A DNA stretch of 64,000 nucleotides from Petrocella sp024636985 (GCA_024636985.1 JAGXFY010000022.1:1-64000); one strand, 5' to 3'. Positions 7,944 through 16,184 are shown, counted from the first letter of the stretch. The notes: generated from the sequence alone by a model not told the origin. Translations and numbers: made by a program.

Positions 7944-8282
7944 CTATTTCAGGTTGTTTATAAGCGTTATAATATCAATTTCGACCTTATACCAACGTTG
8001 TATGGTGTTTTCTAAAACATAATAATGGCGCACATAAAAAGCGTCCAGCACAACTAATATAATAAGTAACAGATTCAGTAATATGTTGTCATGGTATAGA
8101 CACACCATCAATGTCATAAAGAGTAGTATTGAAACCACACATGTGACCAGTAAATGAATATACCTTTCATGTTGTAGATAAGCGATTTGCGCTCTATGAT
8201 TCAATAAATCCTGCTTGGATAAAGTCTTTTGATTCATCTTTTCTTCTAGATATTTTTCGTAAATTTGTATATTTTTGTTCAA
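7944..8282 (-). CDS. Small two-helix membrane protein
   Basis: A small protein of about 112 residues with a charged, helical N-terminal half (KYLEEKMNQKTLSKQDLLNH) and two hydrophobic segments (LLVTCVVSILLFMTLMVCLY and LLNLLLIILVVLDAFYV), ending in a short soluble tail. The frame can be extended to an ATG at 8309, but GAGGTG lies directly against the ATG at 8288 and 6 bases before a TTG at 8282, so TTG is the best-placed start. No family is recognised. It is divergent from the PAS-GGDEF gene. Confidence 0.65.
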   Translation of the reverse strand: MNKNIQIYEKYLEEKMNQKTLSKQDLLNHRAQIAYLQHERYIHLLVTCVVSILLFMTLMVCLYHDNILLNLLLIILVVLDAFYVRHYYVLENTIQRWYKVEIDIITLINNLK

Positions 8283-8323
8283 ATTCATCACCTCAAATAA
8301 AAATCTCATTTATGATATTGTTA

Positions 8324-8353
8324 TTGGCAAACATGATGATAAAATGTTATAAT
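8324..8353 (+). promoter_or_regulatory. Promoter of the PAS-GGDEF gene
   Basis: TTGGCA (8324-8329) and a perfect TATAAT (8348-8353) with an 18-base spacer, 65 bases before the start codon. Confidence 0.7.
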
Positions 8354-8418
8354 TTAAATATATTTACATAAATCTTGCACAAAATTCCTGTAAGATGCTA
8401 AAAATCAAGGAGGACATT

Positions 8419-9408
8419 ATGTCAATTGGTCGCCATGAACACAATTCAACTAAACACAACAATCGGCAACCCTTGAGTTTACCTGAAGGTCTCGTTATAA
8501 GGACCATCTTAAACAATTCAGAAGACACCATTTATTTCAAAAATCTAGAATCTAAGTTCATCTTAAATAGTAAAGCACATGCGATACAGCAACATGAACC
8601 TAATCCCGTTGATATGGTTGGTAAAGATGATTTTGATTACTTCCCTTATTCTTTTGCAAAGGCTGCTTATGATGATGAACAACGCATTATTCAAACCGGA
8701 AAACCTATGATTGGTCATGTTGAAAAATGGGTGCAATCCGATGGTGCCATCACTTGGTTCTTGGCATCAAAGTACCCTTTACTCGATGAAGAGAGAAATA
8801 TCATAGGCACTTGGGGTACTTCTAAAGATATCACGGATCTTAAAGTTGCTCAAGAACAACTAACGTTACTCAACAAACAACTTCAAGAAGCCAATCAACG
8901 CTTGGAGTTCTTATCTATGCGCGATGGCTTATCCGGTCTCTTCAATCATCGCCATTTTTATGAATCACTGAACATGGCCTTAGCCCAAATGTCTCGTCGG
9001 AGACATGCTCATGACAAAAATGTCTTTACGATTCTGCTTCTGGATATCGACCATTTTAAGGTGATTAATGATACTTATGGTCATCTGGTTGGTGACATTG
9101 TGATTAGAACCATTGGAGAAATGCTTAAAAATACAACCCGGATCACCGACACCTGTTTTCGATATGGCGGTGATGAGTTTGCCATTATCTTACCCGACAC
9201 ACCCTTAGATGCAGGCCAGTATGTGGCAGATACTTTAAGAAAACTCATCGCAACGACCCCTATAAAAACTGAAAGCCTCACTTTCCATATACATGTCAGC
9301 TTTGGTGTTGCAAGCTCACAAGAAGCCAAATCCGCCACAGAATTGGTTGAGTTAGCAGATCAACGTCTATACCAATCAAAAACTGAAGGACGTGATCGAG
9401 TGAATTAA
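8419..9408 (+). CDS. PAS domain diguanylate cyclase
   Basis: Predicted to make the second messenger c-di-GMP from two GTP. The N-terminal PAS domain (about residues 25-145) covers NNSEDTIYFKNLESKFI to GTWGTSKDITDLK. A short coiled coil (LTLLNKQLQEANQRLEFL) leads into the GGDEF domain, with the intact active-site motif GGDEF and a product-inhibition I-site RITD five residues before it. AAGGAGG lies 5 bases before the ATG at 8419, so the frame's earlier start at 8395 is rejected. No membrane segment is seen, so this is a soluble sensor. It stands alone downstream of its own promoter. Confidence 0.9.
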   Translation: MSIGRHEHNSTKHNNRQPLSLPEGLVIRTILNNSEDTIYFKNLESKFILNSKAHAIQQHEPNPVDMVGKDDFDYFPYSFAKAAYDDEQRIIQTGKPMIGHVEKWVQSDGAITWFLASKYPLLDEERNIIGTWGTSKDITDLKVAQEQLTLLNKQLQEANQRLEFLSMRDGLSGLFNHRHFYESLNMALAQMSRRRHAHDKNVFTILLLDIDHFKVINDTYGHLVGDIVIRTIGEMLKNTTRITDTCFRYGGDEFAIILPDTPLDAGQYVADTLRKLIATTPIKTESLTFHIHVSFGVASSQEAKSATELVELADQRLYQSKTEGRDRVN

Positions 9409-9426
9409 TACTACATACCATAACAA

Positions 9427-10593
9427 TTAGGTTTCTTGGCTTAATTGTTTCTTTTTGCCCACAACTAAAGCCAAAGAAAGAAAAGCAATGGCGAATCCTA
9501 AAACTACGCCCGTGTACCCCATGGTTTCTCTTAAGCTTGCCATATCTAAACTGTTTAGATTCGCAATGGTATTATTCGCTTTAACATACCAGTAAGTTGG
9601 TGTAAAACTAGCAATCATTAGAACATTCTCTCCGAGAAACTCTTGAGGTACAAATACGCCACTAATAAAGCTAGGACCTAAGGCAATAACGTTTGTGAGT
9701 GCTGATATGCCCTCTTGATTTTTGACCAAATTACCCACTAAGAAACTGATGCTCACAGCACATAAGGTGAAGACAAAGGAGTTAATAAGAAATAACAGCG
9801 TATTGGTCGTATTACTATTTTTGTAATCAAATAGAATGCAAAATCCAACCATAATGGCCCAGCATATTACAGCAAATACACCATTTGCCAGAATAAACTG
9901 AAAACTAGAGCTACCCGCCGTTATAGGTGCGCATGCATTACGCCGTCTAAGGTCTTGATTATTAAAAACCAATATAATCGTAGATATACCTAATATAAGT
10001 ACGGAAAAAAGTGAATATGCTAGATAGTTATAGTAATACATGGCATAGCTTTGATCTTGTTTGACTTCTTCGCCACCATTAAAATTAACTTTTGTTTCTA
10101 TTTCCATATCTTTTTTGATATCGTCAGCGATTGTAGTACGATCTATATGAGACTGTGTCTTGTACAACTCTGCTATTCTTAGATATTGATTGACTTGTAG
10201 ATCAACATATACCGCATCCACCGAATTTGGAATACTTGTTTTTTCAATCCAAACCTCATCACCCTTTAAAAACTTCTCAGTGAAATCTTCCGGTATTCTA
10301 AGAATATAGGTTACTTTTCTAAAATACAAAGCATCTTGTAATGCACTTGACTCATCTTCTAAGGGCACAATATTTGCTATTTCTTCTAAGCTGTTGATTA
10401 ATCCTGTCACTAAAGGTGTTTGATCATAATTGATAATGGCGATGTTGGTCTTCGATTGAACGAAGCCTTTTTCTCGTTCCGTTCTTGTTGCACTGGCAAT
10501 AAGAAGAGATATACCTAGGAAAAGACCTACATAAATCATCATGACCGGTAATTTCTTTTTGAATATCTTAAGACATAGTTTAAATACTGGCAT
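9427..10593 (-). CDS. ABC-2 type transporter permease
   Basis: A permease of 388 residues. One N-terminal membrane helix is followed by a large extracytoplasmic domain (about 40-195) and then five to six helices, the layout of ABC-2/YhgE-like export permeases. GGAGGG lies 7 bases before the ATG at 10593, so the earlier in-frame start is not used. It overlaps the end of the preceding permease gene by 14 bases, which suggests coupling. With the second permease and the ATPase it forms an ABC-2 exporter. Cargo is unknown; related clusters with DesK/LiaS-type kinases often deal with membrane or peptide-antibiotic stress. Confidence 0.85.
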   Translation of the reverse strand: MPVFKLCLKIFKKKLPVMMIYVGLFLGISLLIASATRTEREKGFVQSKTNIAIINYDQTPLVTGLINSLEEIANIVPLEDESSALQDALYFRKVTYILRIPEDFTEKFLKGDEVWIEKTSIPNSVDAVYVDLQVNQYLRIAELYKTQSHIDRTTIADDIKKDMEIETKVNFNGGEEVKQDQSYAMYYYNYLAYSLFSVLILGISTIILVFNNQDLRRRNACAPITAGSSSFQFILANGVFAVICWAIMVGFCILFDYKNSNTTNTLLFLINSFVFTLCAVSISFLVGNLVKNQEGISALTNVIALGPSFISGVFVPQEFLGENVLMIASFTPTYWYVKANNTIANLNSLDMASLRETMGYTGVVLGFAIAFLSLALVVGKKKQLSQET

Positions 10594-11716
10594 ATTTTTC
10601 CCTCCTAATAATTGTGTAGGCAATCATAGAAAATACAAGGATGAAGATGATGAGATTTAGAATATTCATACTGTATCGCTCATAGTCATCATAATAATAT
10701 AATGCATAGAAGGCATCTGCCAGTACATTGACCGGATTAAGCTTACCTATGATTGGTACATTTTGATCAATGATGTACTTCATGTCACCATACATCATAC
10801 CTCCAAGAAAAGAGCCTAGCATACTAACACCAATACATATAGCGGTTTTAATACCTTCTCCACCTTTTACGACCACACCTATTAAAGCGCCCATGGTAAT
10901 GCCAACGACACTACCAATAAATGTTGTAAAGAGGACAAAACCATATTGATGACCAAAATCAATACCCAACCCAAAATGTAGATAGGCAAGTAGAATCATC
11001 AACTCTGTTGTATGAATCAGTACGGAAGAAGCCCCACTATAGATAAATGCTTTAAGTTTATGTACCGGTGACAGATTGACTCTGGCTGCATGGGCAGATT
11101 GATCTGCCTGAATATCAATGACTTCTCTAAGTCCAAAGAAAGAACCATATAGACAACTCATAGCAATAAGTGCGTAAAAATACATCAATGTATTGTCAGG
11201 ATTTGCTTTACTAAGCTGAAATTCTTTGGTATATTCCGTTCCTTCTTCTAGTGAATTTACCAAACCATAGACAGCCGTCATATCCCCTTCTATAATGTTT
11301 AGAACGGCAGAATAGGTCTGACTGTATTGATCTAGAAAAAGCTTAATAACACTTTGATTGAATCCTCTTTGGTGTACGGTTAAGGTCATAGGACTACCAA
11401 CATGTATAAAACCATCAATTTGGCTTGAGACCAGTTTTTCCTTTGCTTCACTTTCCTTCATTAGAAACGCTGCAAACATTGGTTCTTCATCTTGTGACAA
11501 GGATTGAATCAATGCCTGAAAAGCAAAGTCATTTTGATAATTATCATCATCGATAATACCAATATTGATGGTATTGAACCTTTCATGATCATTAAGCCCA
11601 CTAAACGCTAGGCTAAAGAAAGTTGCTAATAATAATGGGAAAATCATAGTCCAAAAAATCATAGACTTATTTCTAATTAGTGACTTGAACCTATACTTAA
11701 ATATATGAATAAACAT
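10580..11716 (-). CDS. ABC-2 type transporter permease
   Basis: A 378-residue permease with the same plan as its downstream partner: helix 1 (SMIFWTMIFPLLLATFFSL), an extracytoplasmic domain of about 160 residues, then the C-terminal helix bundle (YFYALIAMSCLYGSFFGLRE onwards). The phrase SMIFWTMIFPLLLATFF is characteristic of ABC-2 membrane proteins. It begins 9 bases after the ATPase gene ends and overlaps the next permease gene by 14 bases, so the three are one transcription unit. It most likely pairs with the 9427-10593 product as a heterodimer. Confidence 0.85.
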   Translation of the reverse strand: MFIHIFKYRFKSLIRNKSMIFWTMIFPLLLATFFSLAFSGLNDHERFNTINIGIIDDDNYQNDFAFQALIQSLSQDEEPMFAAFLMKESEAKEKLVSSQIDGFIHVGSPMTLTVHQRGFNQSVIKLFLDQYSQTYSAVLNIIEGDMTAVYGLVNSLEEGTEYTKEFQLSKANPDNTLMYFYALIAMSCLYGSFFGLREVIDIQADQSAHAARVNLSPVHKLKAFIYSGASSVLIHTTELMILLAYLHFGLGIDFGHQYGFVLFTTFIGSVVGITMGALIGVVVKGGEGIKTAICIGVSMLGSFLGGMMYGDMKYIIDQNVPIIGKLNPVNVLADAFYALYYYDDYERYSMNILNLIIFILVFSMIAYTIIRREKYASI

Positions 11717-11725
11717 AGTGACCTC

Positions 11726-12658
11726 CTAGTCTCTTAGCTCTTTACCTGTGATTTCTAAAAAGACATCATTGAGTGTAGGCTTCTCTGAATAAATAGTTCC
11801 AAAATTAATACTATTTTTACGAATATAGTCCAATATATTTTCTAGGTTATTCTTACCTTTATGTGACTTTATATCCAAAGTATGATCTTGATAGGTTACA
11901 GAAGTGATATTTGGCAATGATTCAATCTCCTTAATATGTGCATCACTTAAGCCAAATACTTCAACGGATATCTTTTCACCAAGAGATATCATATTTTTTA
12001 ACTCTTCTTTTGTGCCTTCTGCAATAATCCGTCCTTTGTCCAGGATCATGATTCTCGAACAAATTTGTTCAACTTCTTCCATATAATGAGAAGTGTAGAT
12101 AATCGTTGCGCCTTGACGATTTAATGCTACGATGCCTTCCAATATCTTATTACGACTTTGAGGGTCAACGGCAACCGTTGGTTCGTCCATGATAATCAAT
12201 TTAGGCTTATGAGCGATGCCACATGCAATATTTAACCGTCTTAGTAAACCACCACTTAGCTTTTTGGGATAAAACTTAATGAAGTCTCCAAGACCAACAA
12301 ATTCTATGGCTTCTTTTACATAGGCATCTTTTTGTATTTTATCCGTAATATATAGACCACAAAAATAATCTATGTTCTCATAAACAGTAAGCTCTTCAAA
12401 AACGGCAACATTCTGCATGACGATGCCTATGTCTTTTTTTATATCATACGCATAGGGTGTCATAGGTTTGTCAAAAATCTCTATAATGCCTTTATCATAT
12501 TTTAGTAAGGAAAGGATACAGTTAATCGCCGTTGTTTTCCCTGAACCATTGGGTCCCAATAAACCAAATATCTCACCTTGTCTCACATCCATAGAAAGAT
12601 GATCAATTGCCGTTAATTCCCCATATCTTTTTACCAAATTTTCTACATGTACAATCAT
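11726..12658 (-). CDS. ABC-2 exporter ATP-binding protein
   Basis: An ATPase of 310 residues. Walker A GPNGSGKT, Q-loop region GIVMQNV, signature LSGGLLRRLN, Walker B LIIMDEP followed by TVAVDPQSR, and the switch His in YTSHYMEE are all present. The C-terminal 80 residues (from SLGEKISVEVFG) form the extra domain common in DrrA/CcmA-type exporters. The start is the ATG at 12658, 6 bases after GGAGG; the ATG 12 bases earlier overlaps that ribosome site. It is the first gene of the exporter operon and is divergent from a two-component system. That arrangement usually means the regulator controls the exporter. Confidence 0.92.
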   Translation of the reverse strand: MIVHVENLVKRYGELTAIDHLSMDVRQGEIFGLLGPNGSGKTTAINCILSLLKYDKGIIEIFDKPMTPYAYDIKKDIGIVMQNVAVFEELTVYENIDYFCGLYITDKIQKDAYVKEAIEFVGLGDFIKFYPKKLSGGLLRRLNIACGIAHKPKLIIMDEPTVAVDPQSRNKILEGIVALNRQGATIIYTSHYMEEVEQICSRIMILDKGRIIAEGTKEELKNMISLGEKISVEVFGLSDAHIKEIESLPNITSVTYQDHTLDIKSHKGKNNLENILDYIRKNSINFGTIYSEKPTLNDVFLEITGKELRD

Positions 12659-12708
12659 AATAACCTCCATTAATCGTATTCATATAACATAGTATTGACC
12701 ATGACTTC

Positions 12709-12737
12709 ATTATAGACCTGTCATAAACATTACGTAA
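12709..12737 (-). promoter_or_regulatory. Promoter of the ABC exporter operon
   Basis: On the minus strand, TTACGT (12732-12737) and TATAAT (12709-12714) lie 17 bases apart. The spacer contains ATGACA (TGTCAT at 12719-12724 on the plus strand), the same element that makes the palindrome in the divergent kinase promoter. Confidence 0.7.
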
Positions 12738-12759
12738 GTGAACACACTCACAACTTTTT

Positions 12760-12788
12760 ATGACAAATGTCATATTTATGGGTATAAT
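12760..12788 (+). promoter_or_regulatory. Promoter and palindromic operator of the two-component system
   Basis: ATGACA (12760-12765, acting as -35) and TATAAT (12783-12788) lie 17 bases apart. The -35 is half of the perfect palindrome ATGACAAATGTCAT (12760-12773). LuxR-type response regulators of the LiaR/DesR group bind inverted repeats of this kind, so it is the likely target of the regulator encoded at 14059. Confidence 0.65.
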
Positions 12789-12799
12789 GAAGCTAAAGA

Positions 12800-12939
12800 A
12801 CTCAAAACTATATAGTTGAACTATTACTAAAATATATAGTTATGAACGCATCTACGTAATCTATATATTTTAGTGATTTAGTGAAACTTAGTTTTTAGAT
12901 TTTTCGCTAATAGTTGTAGTTACAAACGCATCTACGTAA
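12800..12939 (+). repeat. Member of the GGTTAAGG...TCAAAACTA repeat family in the kinase leader
   Basis: The core 12802-12896 matches the element at 19888-19988 almost base for base: TCAAAACTATATAGTTGAAC, then a stem AAAATATATAG/CTATATATTTT, then GTGAAACTTAGTTTT. An extra piece, 12905-12939, repeats part of the interior (CGCATCTACGTAA occurs at 12847-12859 and 12927-12939). It lies between the -10 box and the kinase start, so it is transcribed as leader RNA. The ends have drifted from the terminal consensus. Confidence 0.75.
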
Positions 12940-12953
12940 AGAAGGAGAAGGCC

Positions 12954-14027
12954 ATGAGAAACCATTTCGACTATATGGATAAGATTGTTCTTTTCATTTG
13001 CTGTACCGTCATTTACCAAGCTATGAAAACCTCTGAGTTAAGTGTCATACCCTTACTGATAGCAGTTGCTTTCACCAGCTTCCTGATGGTTTTTGAACAT
13101 AAGCCTTTTTTGCGCTATTTTTTATATGTATTCTTTATCGTTATTAGTTTTTTCTATAAAGATGTTATATTTTTTATCCCACTAATCATCTATGATTTGA
13201 TGGACGAACCTTTACGTTATCTCTATGCTTTACCATTGCTGCCTCTCTCAGATTTTTTTCTTAATCATAGCTTAATTGAGGCTTTTCTGATCTTTATTGT
13301 TATTATGTTGGCTGTATTCATTCGATTGAAAAGTAAAGACATCCTCGGTTATAAAGCAAGGTATTTTCATCTTTTGGATACAACAAAAGAGCTGTCCCTG
13401 AAGTTGGAACAACAAAATCAAGACCTTATTGATAAACAAGATCATGAAATACATATTGCAACACTAAATGAAAGAAATCGCATCGCAAGAGAAATACATG
13501 ATCATGTTGGACATCAACTCTCTTCAGCATTACTACAAATCGGTGCACTTATGGCTACCTGTAAGGATCCTGATCAATTAATACGACTGGACGGGTTAAA
13601 AAATACCTTGAACCTTGGTATGGATAATATCAGGGATAGTATTCACAACCTTTATGATCATGCTATTGATCTAGATGCACAACTTACTGAGGTCATTGAC
13701 CACTTTGCTTTCTGCAGAGTGGTTTATCACAACACCATTCTAGAACCCCCCAACCAGAAGCAAAGTTATGCCATCATATCCATTGTTAAGGAAGCACTAT
13801 CCAATATAATAAAACATGCCCAAGCAACAGAAGTAACCCTCCTACTCAGGGAGCATCCCAGCATGTATCAGTTAATTATCCATGATAATGGTCATGTAGC
13901 CGATTATAATCCAGATCATGGCATTGGTCTAAAAAACATGACTCAAAGGGTAGAAATACTAAAAGGACACATACAAATAAGAACACAAAATGGATTTGAG
14001 GTATTTGTTTCATTGCCTAAAATATAG
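12954..14027 (+). CDS. Sensor histidine kinase (HisKA_3 / DesK-LiaS type)
   Basis: A 357-residue membrane kinase. Four to five hydrophobic segments fill residues 10-125. A coiled coil (LSLKLEQQNQDLIDKQDHEI) then leads into the HisKA_3 dimerisation domain, where His182 in REIHDHVGHQL is the phosphorylation site. The ATP-binding domain shows the N-box region VKEALSNIIKHAQAT and the G-box GIGLKNMTQRVEILKG. GAAGGAG precedes the ATG by 7 bases. It is co-transcribed with the response regulator at 14059 and faces the ABC exporter operon. The membrane-rich sensor suggests it senses the state of the membrane or of a membrane-bound drug. Confidence 0.9.
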   Translation: MRNHFDYMDKIVLFICCTVIYQAMKTSELSVIPLLIAVAFTSFLMVFEHKPFLRYFLYVFFIVISFFYKDVIFFIPLIIYDLMDEPLRYLYALPLLPLSDFFLNHSLIEAFLIFIVIMLAVFIRLKSKDILGYKARYFHLLDTTKELSLKLEQQNQDLIDKQDHEIHIATLNERNRIAREIHDHVGHQLSSALLQIGALMATCKDPDQLIRLDGLKNTLNLGMDNIRDSIHNLYDHAIDLDAQLTEVIDHFAFCRVVYHNTILEPPNQKQSYAIISIVKEALSNIIKHAQATEVTLLLREHPSMYQLIIHDNGHVADYNPDHGIGLKNMTQRVEILKGHIQIRTQNGFEVFVSLPKI

Positions 14028-14058
14028 CGTATGGAATTTTACTCTGAAAGGAAATAAT

Positions 14059-14682
14059 ATGAGAATAATTGTTGTAGATGATGATTTTTTGGTTACAGCT
14101 TCTCTAAAAACCATCATAGAATCTGATCCGAACATCCATGTTGAAGGTATCGGTAGTAATGGCATTCAGGCTATCGACTTATTTGAAGAGCTTCAACCTG
14201 ATATTCTGTTAATTGACATTCGAATGGATCAAATGAATGGTATAGATGCAGCAAAAATCATCTTAGAACGTCATCCTGAAGCTAAGATTTTATTTTTGAC
14301 CACCTTTTCTGATGATGCATATATCATCCAAGCCCTGAAAATAGGTGCAAAAGGCTATCTACTAAAGCAAAATTTTGAAAGCATCATACCTTCACTTAAA
14401 ACCGTTTATGCCGGTCAAAGAGTTTTTGGTGATGAAATTATTACAAAAATTCCGTCGCTTCTAAATGATGCTTCCAAAGATGGCTTTGCTGATTTGGAAC
14501 TAAGTGAAAAAGAACGCCTCATCATGACCCATGTTGCTGAAGGTCTGTCCAACAAAGAGATTGCTGATCTTATCTGTCTCGGTGAAGGTACCGTCCGTAA
14601 TTACATCAGCATCATCCTTGATAAGCTTGGTCTAAGGGATCGAACCCAATTAGCCGTTTTTTATTATAAAAGACACCAATAA
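14059..14682 (+). CDS. LuxR/NarL-family response regulator
   Basis: A regulator of 207 residues. The receiver domain (1-120) has the acidic pair DDD at 7-9, phospho-acceptor Asp53 in LLIDIRMD, and the conserved Lys in LLKQNF. The C-terminal LuxR helix-turn-helix reads LSEKERLIMTHVAEGLSNKE followed by IADLICLGEGTVRNYISIIL. The start is the ATG at 14059, preceded by AAAGG; the longer frame from 13990 overlaps the kinase gene and would put non-domain residues in front. It is the partner of the preceding kinase and the likely regulator of both divergent promoters at 12709-12788. Confidence 0.92.
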   Translation: MRIIVVDDDFLVTASLKTIIESDPNIHVEGIGSNGIQAIDLFEELQPDILLIDIRMDQMNGIDAAKIILERHPEAKILFLTTFSDDAYIIQALKIGAKGYLLKQNFESIIPSLKTVYAGQRVFGDEIITKIPSLLNDASKDGFADLELSEKERLIMTHVAEGLSNKEIADLICLGEGTVRNYISIILDKLGLRDRTQLAVFYYKRHQ

Positions 14683-14690
14683 CTGCCGAA

Positions 14691-15158
14691 TCATCGCCTT
14701 TTTATTAGTTGAATATATAATTTACGGCTTACCATAAATATAATAGGAAAAAGTATTAAAAGCTGAATGACCGGTAACCAACCAATCGGTGTTCCTGGTA
14801 TAATTGGCATGGTATCCGGATTGTATCCCCATCGGCCAGTGTGCAATGCATGAATCTCGAAGAAGAAACTTAAAAACAATGCGTAAAAAACCATGATGAT
14901 ATAGTCATGTCTATGCCATTTGCCTATTAACCAATTCACATCCTTATTTATGAACATAAGCATCCAGAGTAGTAATATACTCATATTCATATCGCCTACT
15001 GTAGCACTTATCATGAGCCTTGTATGGCCTGCTAAGTCATCATCCATAATATAAAAAGGTCCACACTGACTATACTCCCATATTAACTGAAATACGAAGG
15101 CAACCACCGCTACTGATAAAGTTTGAACTATAAAGTCTCTTATGGATTCTTTAGTCAT
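14691..15158 (-). CDS. Conserved integral membrane protein
   Basis: A 155-residue protein with four to five membrane helices. Polar residues sit in the membrane-facing regions: WEYSQCGPFYIMDDD after helix 1, GDMNMS in helix 2, and EIHALHTGRWGYNPDTMPII before the last helix. The pattern HTGRWGYNP...MPIIPGTPIGWLPVIQ recurs in uncharacterised bacterial membrane proteins, and the conserved His, Arg, Trp and Tyr could form an active site. No function is known to me. It overlaps the end of the SanA-like gene by 8 bases and is translated after it. Confidence 0.75.
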   Translation of the reverse strand: MTKESIRDFIVQTLSVAVVAFVFQLIWEYSQCGPFYIMDDDLAGHTRLMISATVGDMNMSILLLWMLMFINKDVNWLIGKWHRHDYIIMVFYALFLSFFFEIHALHTGRWGYNPDTMPIIPGTPIGWLPVIQLLILFPIIFMVSRKLYIQLIKRR

Positions 15159-15846
15159 CTGTCAATCCCCCTTTTCCCTTAATGGATATAACTTCTCCCA
15201 AGTATGTGGGCTTCGGCCTCGCTATAACATAGAAAAAATCTTTGACTCTAGCTAAATACTCCCGAAACTCTCTTCCACTTTGTCCATAATAGTCTCTTGG
15301 ATTAGAGGCAACGCCATAGGCATCCATACCAAGCTCATTGGCCATATACAATGCTCTATAGAGATGGTATTTCTGAGTTACGATAACCACTTTTTCCACT
15401 TCAAATACTTGATTGGCTCGTACCATGGACTCATAAGTAGAAAATCCAGCATGATCCATGAAAATGTGGTCACTTTCTATACCGGCATCTTTAGCGTATG
15501 CTTTCATAACATTAACCTCATCATAGTCTTTGCGACCATGATCTCCGCTCATTAACAGACGGTTGGAAACACCTGACACGTATAGTTCAATCCCTTGATT
15601 AAGACGGTCTTCTAACATAGGGCTCGGTCGATTGCCTTGCCAGACACCAGCACCCAATACAAGAATACAATCACTTTGCACTTGTTCTATAGTATCGGCA
15701 TCTAAGATTCTGTTATCATATCTTTTAATCATATATATATTAATGACTGCACTTGCTACAAGGGTAACACATAACATAACCATCAACCTACTTATGGCTT
15801 TTTTCATCTTTCCTGGTCTTGATTGCATTTTTCTTTTTCTTCTCAT
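15151..15846 (-). CDS. SanA/YdcF-like DUF218 domain protein
   Basis: A 231-residue protein with one N-terminal membrane anchor (about 17-40) and a DUF218 domain. Domain landmarks are CILVLGAGVWQGNRPSPMLE, LLMSGDHGRKDYDEVNVMK, the DHAGFSTYES segment and VVIVTQKYHLYRALYMA. This is the pattern of SanA (the vancomycin-exclusion protein of enterics), thought to act in envelope barrier function. The start lies 11 bases after GGAGGG, slightly far, and a later Met (residue 7) is possible. Its upstream region consists of the two tandem repeats at 15865-16106. Confidence 0.88.
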   Translation of the reverse strand: MRRKRKMQSRPGKMKKAISRLMVMLCVTLVASAVINIYMIKRYDNRILDADTIEQVQSDCILVLGAGVWQGNRPSPMLEDRLNQGIELYVSGVSNRLLMSGDHGRKDYDEVNVMKAYAKDAGIESDHIFMDHAGFSTYESMVRANQVFEVEKVVIVTQKYHLYRALYMANELGMDAYGVASNPRDYYGQSGREFREYLARVKDFFYVIARPKPTYLGEVISIKGKGGLTDD

Positions 15847-15864
15847 AATAATTAATACCCTCCA

Positions 15865-15990
15865 CTATCAAGAAAAGAAGCTACGCTTCGTTATGAGCTC
15901 TGCTCATATTTCTGAACGGTTCGAAAGGAAAGGACCTTGATAGTTAATGCGATGCTTCAACGCATTAACATAGCATTGTCTTTCCTATAG
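15865..15990. repeat. Junction-plus-hairpin repeat, copy B1
   Basis: Module 1 is a three-way junction: outer stem AGAAA (15871-15875)/TTTCT (15909-15913), hairpin GAAGC-TAC-GCTTC (15877-15889) and hairpin TATGAGC-TCT-GCTCATA (15892-15908). Module 2 is a hairpin with arms AGGAAAG and CTTTCCT enclosing TTAATGCG/CGCATTAA. An extra outer pairing, CTATCAAG (15865-15872) with CTTGATAG (15936-15943), is also possible. It lies directly upstream of the SanA-like gene. Confidence 0.8.
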
Positions 15991-15992
15991 AT

Positions 15993-16106
15993 GAACAAAG
16001 AGGCTACGCCTCGCTTTGCAAAGCAAATTGTTCCGGCAGGAAAGATTTCCTTGATAGTTAATGCGACGCTTCAACGCATTAACATAAGATAGTCTTTCCT
16101 AGAGAT
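15993..16106. repeat. Junction-plus-hairpin repeat, copy B2
   Basis: It has the same architecture as B1 with different stem bases. The outer stem is GAACAA (15993-15998)/TTGTTC (16028-16033), hairpin 1 is GAGGC-TAC-GCCTC (16000-16012), and hairpin 2 is the palindrome GCTTTGCAAAGC (16013-16024). Module 2 has arms AGGAAAG (16038-16044)/CTTTCCT (16094-16100) and the inner stem GTTAATGCG (16057-16065)/CGCATTAAC (16075-16083). Module 1 is near-identical to copy C at 30843. B1 and B2 are in tandem. Confidence 0.85.
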
Positions 16107-16112
16107 AAAAAT

Positions 16113-16150
16113 AGCCCGTACATGGATCAAAACCAGCGTACGGGCTTTTT
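16113..16150 (-). terminator. Terminator of the Fur-family gene
   Basis: AGCCCGTAC (16113-16121) pairs with GTACGGGCT (16138-16146). On the minus strand the stem is followed by ATTTTTAT. It also has a T-run on the plus side. Confidence 0.75.
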
Positions 16151-16184
16151 CTTTGTACTTTTTCTTTGTACTTTTTCTTTGTAC
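16146..16184. repeat. Three tandem copies of a 13-bp unit
   Basis: TTTTTCTTTGTAC occurs three times without a gap (16146-16158, 16159-16171, 16172-16184), ending one base short of the stop codon of the Fur-family gene. It sits between that stop and the terminator stem. Confidence 0.9.
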
